This document shows positions 61,317 through 64,000 of a stretch of 64,000 nt of DNA, one piece after another. The first letter of the stretch is position 1, and each line of letters begins with the position of its first letter. The translations under genes and the position numbers were made by a program. The notes under the pieces are model-generated. The model was given only the letters and a program-made list of their open reading frames with translations, searched no databases and was not told the DNA's origin. This DNA is from Pseudobacter sp. (GTDB lineage Bacteria; Bacteroidota; Bacteroidia; Chitinophagales; Chitinophagaceae). The DNA is taken from the NCBI GenBank assembly GCA_017849455.1, contig JAFIGX010000004.1, positions 310,001 through 374,000 of the forward strand. The letters are read 5' to 3'.

Positions 61317-62423
61317 ATGGCTAAAACAACAAAAGCAAAATCCATCCTCACAGACAAATCCCTGCAATTCCTGAAAGAATATATCAATACCGCTTCACCC
61401 GTCGGTTTTGAGAGCAATGGCCAGAAGCGTTGGCTCAGTTATATAAAACCATTGGTCGATACCACTTTCACCGATCCTTATGGTACGGCAGTAGGTGTCA
61501 TCAATCCAAAATCTCCTTTCAAAGTAGTGATCGAAGCACATGCCGATGAGATCAGTTGGTTCGTGAACTATGTAACCCCCGAAGGATTGCTCTACCTGAA
61601 AAGGAACGGAGGGGTTGACCACCAGATCGCACCCGGACAGCGGGTGATCATCCACGGTAAAAAAGGCCCGGTGAAAGCCGTGTTCGGATGGCCCGCCATC
61701 CATACACGTATCCATAATACCGAAACCAGGGAACCGAACCCCAAAGTAGAGAACCTATTCCTGGACTGTGGCGCACGTTCCAAAAAAGAAGTGGAAGAAC
61801 TGGGCGTTCATATCGGCGCCGTAGCTACTTACCAGGACGGGTTCGATGAACTGGCCAACGATTATTTTATCGGCCGCGCATTCGATAACCGGATCGGGGG
61901 CTTCATGATCGCGGAAGTGGCGCGACTGCTGAAAGAAAATAAAAAGAACCTGCCTTATGGTTTATATGTGGTGAATGCCGTGCAGGAAGAGATCGGGCTG
62001 CGTGGGGCTGAAATGATCGCACGGCGGATCAAACCGGATATCGCCATCATCACCGATGTAACGCATGATACATCCACCCCGATGGTGAACAAGATCATCG
62101 AAGGGGATGTGACCTGCGGCAAAGGCCCTTCGCTGGCCTATGGCCCTGCCGTCCACAATAAATTGCTCGATCTGGTGCAGGATGTGGCGGAGAAGAAAAA
62201 AATTCCCGTTCAGTTGAGAACAGTATCGCGCAGTACAGGCACCGATACGGATTCTTTCGCCTATGCCAATGATGGATGTCCTTCCGTACTGATCTCGATC
62301 CCGCTCAGGTATATGCACACAACGGTGGAAATGCTGCACAGGAATGATATCGAGCAAACGGTCCATCTGATGTATGAGACATTATTGACTTTAAGTCCGA
62401 AAACCAATCTCAGTTACCTGTGA
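61317..62423 (+). CDS. M42-family metallopeptidase
   Basis: A 368-residue aminopeptidase of family M42 (glutamyl/deblocking type). Metal and catalytic residues are visible: EAHADEISWFVNY (His/Asp), GRAFDNRIGG (bridging Asp), VQEEIGLRGAEM (Glu-Glu), ITDVTHDTS (Asp) and YMHTTVEMLHRNDIE (last His). Members form large cytoplasmic tetrahedral shells and trim peptides from the N-terminus. The ATG at 61317 is preferred to a TTG at 61308. The stop overlaps the start of the next small gene (GTGA). Confidence 0.93.
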   Translation: MAKTTKAKSILTDKSLQFLKEYINTASPVGFESNGQKRWLSYIKPLVDTTFTDPYGTAVGVINPKSPFKVVIEAHADEISWFVNYVTPEGLLYLKRNGGVDHQIAPGQRVIIHGKKGPVKAVFGWPAIHTRIHNTETREPNPKVENLFLDCGARSKKEVEELGVHIGAVATYQDGFDELANDYFIGRAFDNRIGGFMIAEVARLLKENKKNLPYGLYVVNAVQEEIGLRGAEMIARRIKPDIAIITDVTHDTSTPMVNKIIEGDVTCGKGPSLAYGPAVHNKLLDLVQDVAEKKKIPVQLRTVSRSTGTDTDSFAYANDGCPSVLISIPLRYMHTTVEMLHRNDIEQTVHLMYETLLTLSPKTNLSYL

Positions 62424-62608
62424 TCACCGCCTCTTATTTCCTGTATGTTGATCCTGGTAGCGGCAGCTACCTCGTACAACTGATCATTGCCGCCATCCTG
62501 GGCGCATTGTTCTATTTCAGGAACCTTTGGTGGAAGATAAAAGCTTTTTTCTTCCGGTCGAAAAAAGAGGACGCGAACAAGAATGAGCAAACCAATGATC
62601 AGCTATAA
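62420..62608 (+). CDS. 62-residue membrane protein
   Basis: A short protein with one membrane helix (about 15-33, SYLVQLIIAAILGALFYF) preceded by the YVDPGSGSYLVQ motif, followed by a basic tail (KIKAFFFRSKKED). It starts at GTG, overlapping the peptidase stop by four bases (GTGA), and the methyltransferase gene starts before it ends. The YVDPGSGSYLVQ motif is repeated in several small Bacteroidota proteins, as I recall, often next to a methyltransferase gene of the following type. Function unknown. Confidence 0.75.
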   Translation: MITASYFLYVDPGSGSYLVQLIIAAILGALFYFRNLWWKIKAFFFRSKKEDANKNEQTNDQL

Positions 62609-63965
62609 TCGCGATCCGGGCTCCTTCAAAGACCCATCAGGCTTTGTGTTCAAGGCAGATGGCATTGTTTACAGGCAGGTGAACCGGCGCTATGCTGCTG
62701 AATATGATCAGCTCATGGGTTCGGGCCTATACGATCTGCTCACCCGGAAAAAATTATTGATCGGCCATGAGGAAGTGGCATCCAATCTGACCGGCAGTGA
62801 AGACTGGTACAAAACATTGAAGCCGGACCAGCTCGATTATTTATCATATCCTTATGAATGGAGCTTCGACCAGTTGAGAGATGCCGGCCTGCTCACCCTG
62901 GAGATCACCCGAAAGGCCATCGATCATGGCATGATACTCAAAGACGCCACGCCTTTCAATGTTCAGTTCGTACATGGCGCCCCGTTATTCATCGACACGC
63001 TTTCATTCGATCTGTACGATACCTCCAAACCCTGGGTGGCTTACCGGCAGTTCTGCGAATGCTTCCTTTTCCCTTTGTACCTGGGGCATTACCTGAAAAC
63101 AGGCATGCAAAAGATCATGACCGGCTACTACGATGGTGTTCCGCTCCCACTTATGGTAAAGCTGCTGCCTTTCAAAAGCAGGTTCAATGCGGGTGTATGG
63201 CTGCATCTGTTCCTTCAGCATAAATTGGCTACCGGCAGGCAGCGCGAACAACCTGCCACCGGTTTCAGCAAACAGAAAATGGTCCACCTGCTCAGTCACC
63301 TGGAGAGTATCCTGCAAAAGTTACCTTCCCCCGCGGACAGCACCAGCGCCTGGAGCGATTACTATTCAACCAGCATCATCAGCCAGGATTATTTACATCA
63401 TAAAGAATCCATCATCCGTGCCTGGCTGCAGGAGATCGATGCTGTAACTGTTCTCGATCTCGGCGCCAATGACGGCCATTTCTCCAGGATCCTTGCGGAA
63501 AAAGGCCGGCAGGTGATCGCTACGGATACCGACATACAATGTATCAATAACCTTTACCTGTATACGAAAAAAAGCAAGACAGGCAATATACTGCCGCTGG
63601 TGGTGGATGCCTCCAATCCCTCCCCTGCCATTGGCTTCAGCAACAGGGAGCGTTCATCTTTCCGGGAACGTATACAAACGGAACTGGTGATGGCGCTGGC
63701 TCTTGTGCATCACCTGGTGATCGGCCGGAATATCCCTTTGACTGCCCTGGCGGCCTGGCTTCGGGAGTTTGCCCCTCAACTGGTCATCGAGTTCGTGGGC
63801 AGGCAGGATGAGAAAGTGAAAGAAATGCTGCGAAACAGGAAAGATATTTTCGACGATTATACTATTGAAGGATTCGAACACGCATTTTCGGCCTGCTTCG
63901 TCATCCTGAAAAAAGAGGCAGTGCCGCAAACAGACCGGGTGCTATATTATATGAAAAGAAAATAA
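62583..63965 (+). CDS. Class I SAM-dependent methyltransferase-like protein
   Basis: A 460-residue protein. The N-terminal 260 residues (DPSGFVFKADGIVYRQVN, the FDQLRDAGLLTLEITRKA region and HGAPLFIDTLSFD) look like the long extension of NoeA-type nodulation methyltransferases. The C-terminal part carries a Rossmann methyltransferase with motif I VLDLGANDGHFSRILAEKG (about residues 290-308) and IATDTDIQCINNLYLY. It overlaps the 62-residue protein gene by 26 bases. A role in sugar or lipid methylation is likely but unproven; whether all catalytic residues are present is not clear. Confidence 0.85.
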   Translation: MSKPMISYNRDPGSFKDPSGFVFKADGIVYRQVNRRYAAEYDQLMGSGLYDLLTRKKLLIGHEEVASNLTGSEDWYKTLKPDQLDYLSYPYEWSFDQLRDAGLLTLEITRKAIDHGMILKDATPFNVQFVHGAPLFIDTLSFDLYDTSKPWVAYRQFCECFLFPLYLGHYLKTGMQKIMTGYYDGVPLPLMVKLLPFKSRFNAGVWLHLFLQHKLATGRQREQPATGFSKQKMVHLLSHLESILQKLPSPADSTSAWSDYYSTSIISQDYLHHKESIIRAWLQEIDAVTVLDLGANDGHFSRILAEKGRQVIATDTDIQCINNLYLYTKKSKTGNILPLVVDASNPSPAIGFSNRERSSFRERIQTELVMALALVHHLVIGRNIPLTALAAWLREFAPQLVIEFVGRQDEKVKEMLRNRKDIFDDYTIEGFEHAFSACFVILKKEAVPQTDRVLYYMKRK

Positions 63966-63971
63966 CAGCCA

Positions 63972-64000
63972 ATGCGCCGTTTCAAGGACCAGCCTTACTT
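63972..64000 (+). CDS. Start of a gene cut by the window end
   Basis: An ATG 6 bases after the methyltransferase stop begins MRRFKDQPY and runs off the window. Same strand and close spacing suggest it continues the operon. Identity unknown. Confidence 0.45.

Noticed and set aside
1..64000. CRISPR arrays, tRNA or rRNA genes, transposases and integrases
   Set aside because: I looked for regular direct repeats, tRNA T-arm sequences and DDE/tyrosine-recombinase motifs and saw none convincing. A tRNA scan could still find one I missed.

Overview
The window is a chromosomal segment of a Bacteroidota bacterium, most likely from Chitinophagales (Chitinophagaceae-like). The signs are TonB-type outer-membrane beta-barrel proteins with carboxypeptidase-regulatory-like N-domains, FecI/FecR sigma/anti-sigma pairs, an STN-domain protein, KduI/KduD/UxaB/UxaC uronate genes, KilA-N and DinB proteins, and promoters that fit the Bacteroidota TTTG / TAnnTTTG consensus. 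No rRNA, tRNA, CRISPR array, insertion sequence or prophage was recognised.

Layout. 1-5.1 kb: end of an RND efflux pump gene, a YncE-like beta-propeller gene ending in a clear terminator, and an outer-membrane receptor. 5.1-12.1 kb: single metabolic genes (zinc alcohol dehydrogenase, VOC protein, MGH1/GH63-like glucosidase, TfoX-like protein, purple-acid-phosphatase-like metallophosphoesterase, small membrane protein), then the decayed tail of an OmpA-family gene that still has its terminator. 12.2-13.8 kb: an SDR oxidoreductase and a TetR regulator with three similar palindromic operators placed over their promoters. 13.8-21.6 kb: a minus-strand signalling locus reading histidine kinase, response regulator, Ser/Thr kinase, PP2C phosphatase, FHA-FHA-TM-serine protease, FHA protein. 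21.7-27.1 kb: gamma-glutamyltransferase, a KilA-N gene with a 32-bp palindromic unit inside it and again just after it, DinB, a 38-residue membrane protein, a YdcF-like protein and a Crp/Fnr regulator.

27.1-36.0 kb: a minus-strand hexuronate catabolism cluster (ROK kinase, UxaB, UxaC, KduD, KduI, KdgK, KDPG aldolase, ExuT-like transporter) taking glucuronate/galacturonate and unsaturated uronides to pyruvate and glyceraldehyde 3-phosphate. Altronate dehydratase (UxaA) is not in the window. 36.2-46.9 kb: a mosaic surface-glycan cluster on alternating strands (ABC exporter, GT4, GT9, GT-C-like, GT2, B12-binding radical SAM enzyme, methyltransferase, nucleotidyltransferase-fold protein, initiating sugar-phosphate transferase). 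46.9-52.5 kb: a FecI-FecR-STN/beta-barrel unit whose sigma gene has an in-frame stop near its start, a second ECF sigma gene, about 1.35 kb of apparently gene-free DNA with an inverted repeat, and a truncated FecR-like gene. 52.5-64 kb: AraC regulator, YdjM-like membrane protein, GntP permease with a D-threonine-aldolase-like enzyme and a Gfo/Idh/MocA oxidoreductase, two secreted small proteins, a LuxE/PaaK-like acyltransferase, a UbiA-like membrane protein, an M42 peptidase, a coupled small membrane protein and a methyltransferase. The last bases start another gene.

The strongest leads for something not well described are the membrane-anchored kinase/phosphatase/FHA-protease locus, the repeated palindrome at the KilA-N gene, the STN domain joined to its own small barrel behind a FecIR pair, and the TetR/SDR operator set. 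All functions are read from sequence motifs and memory of families; no searches were run.
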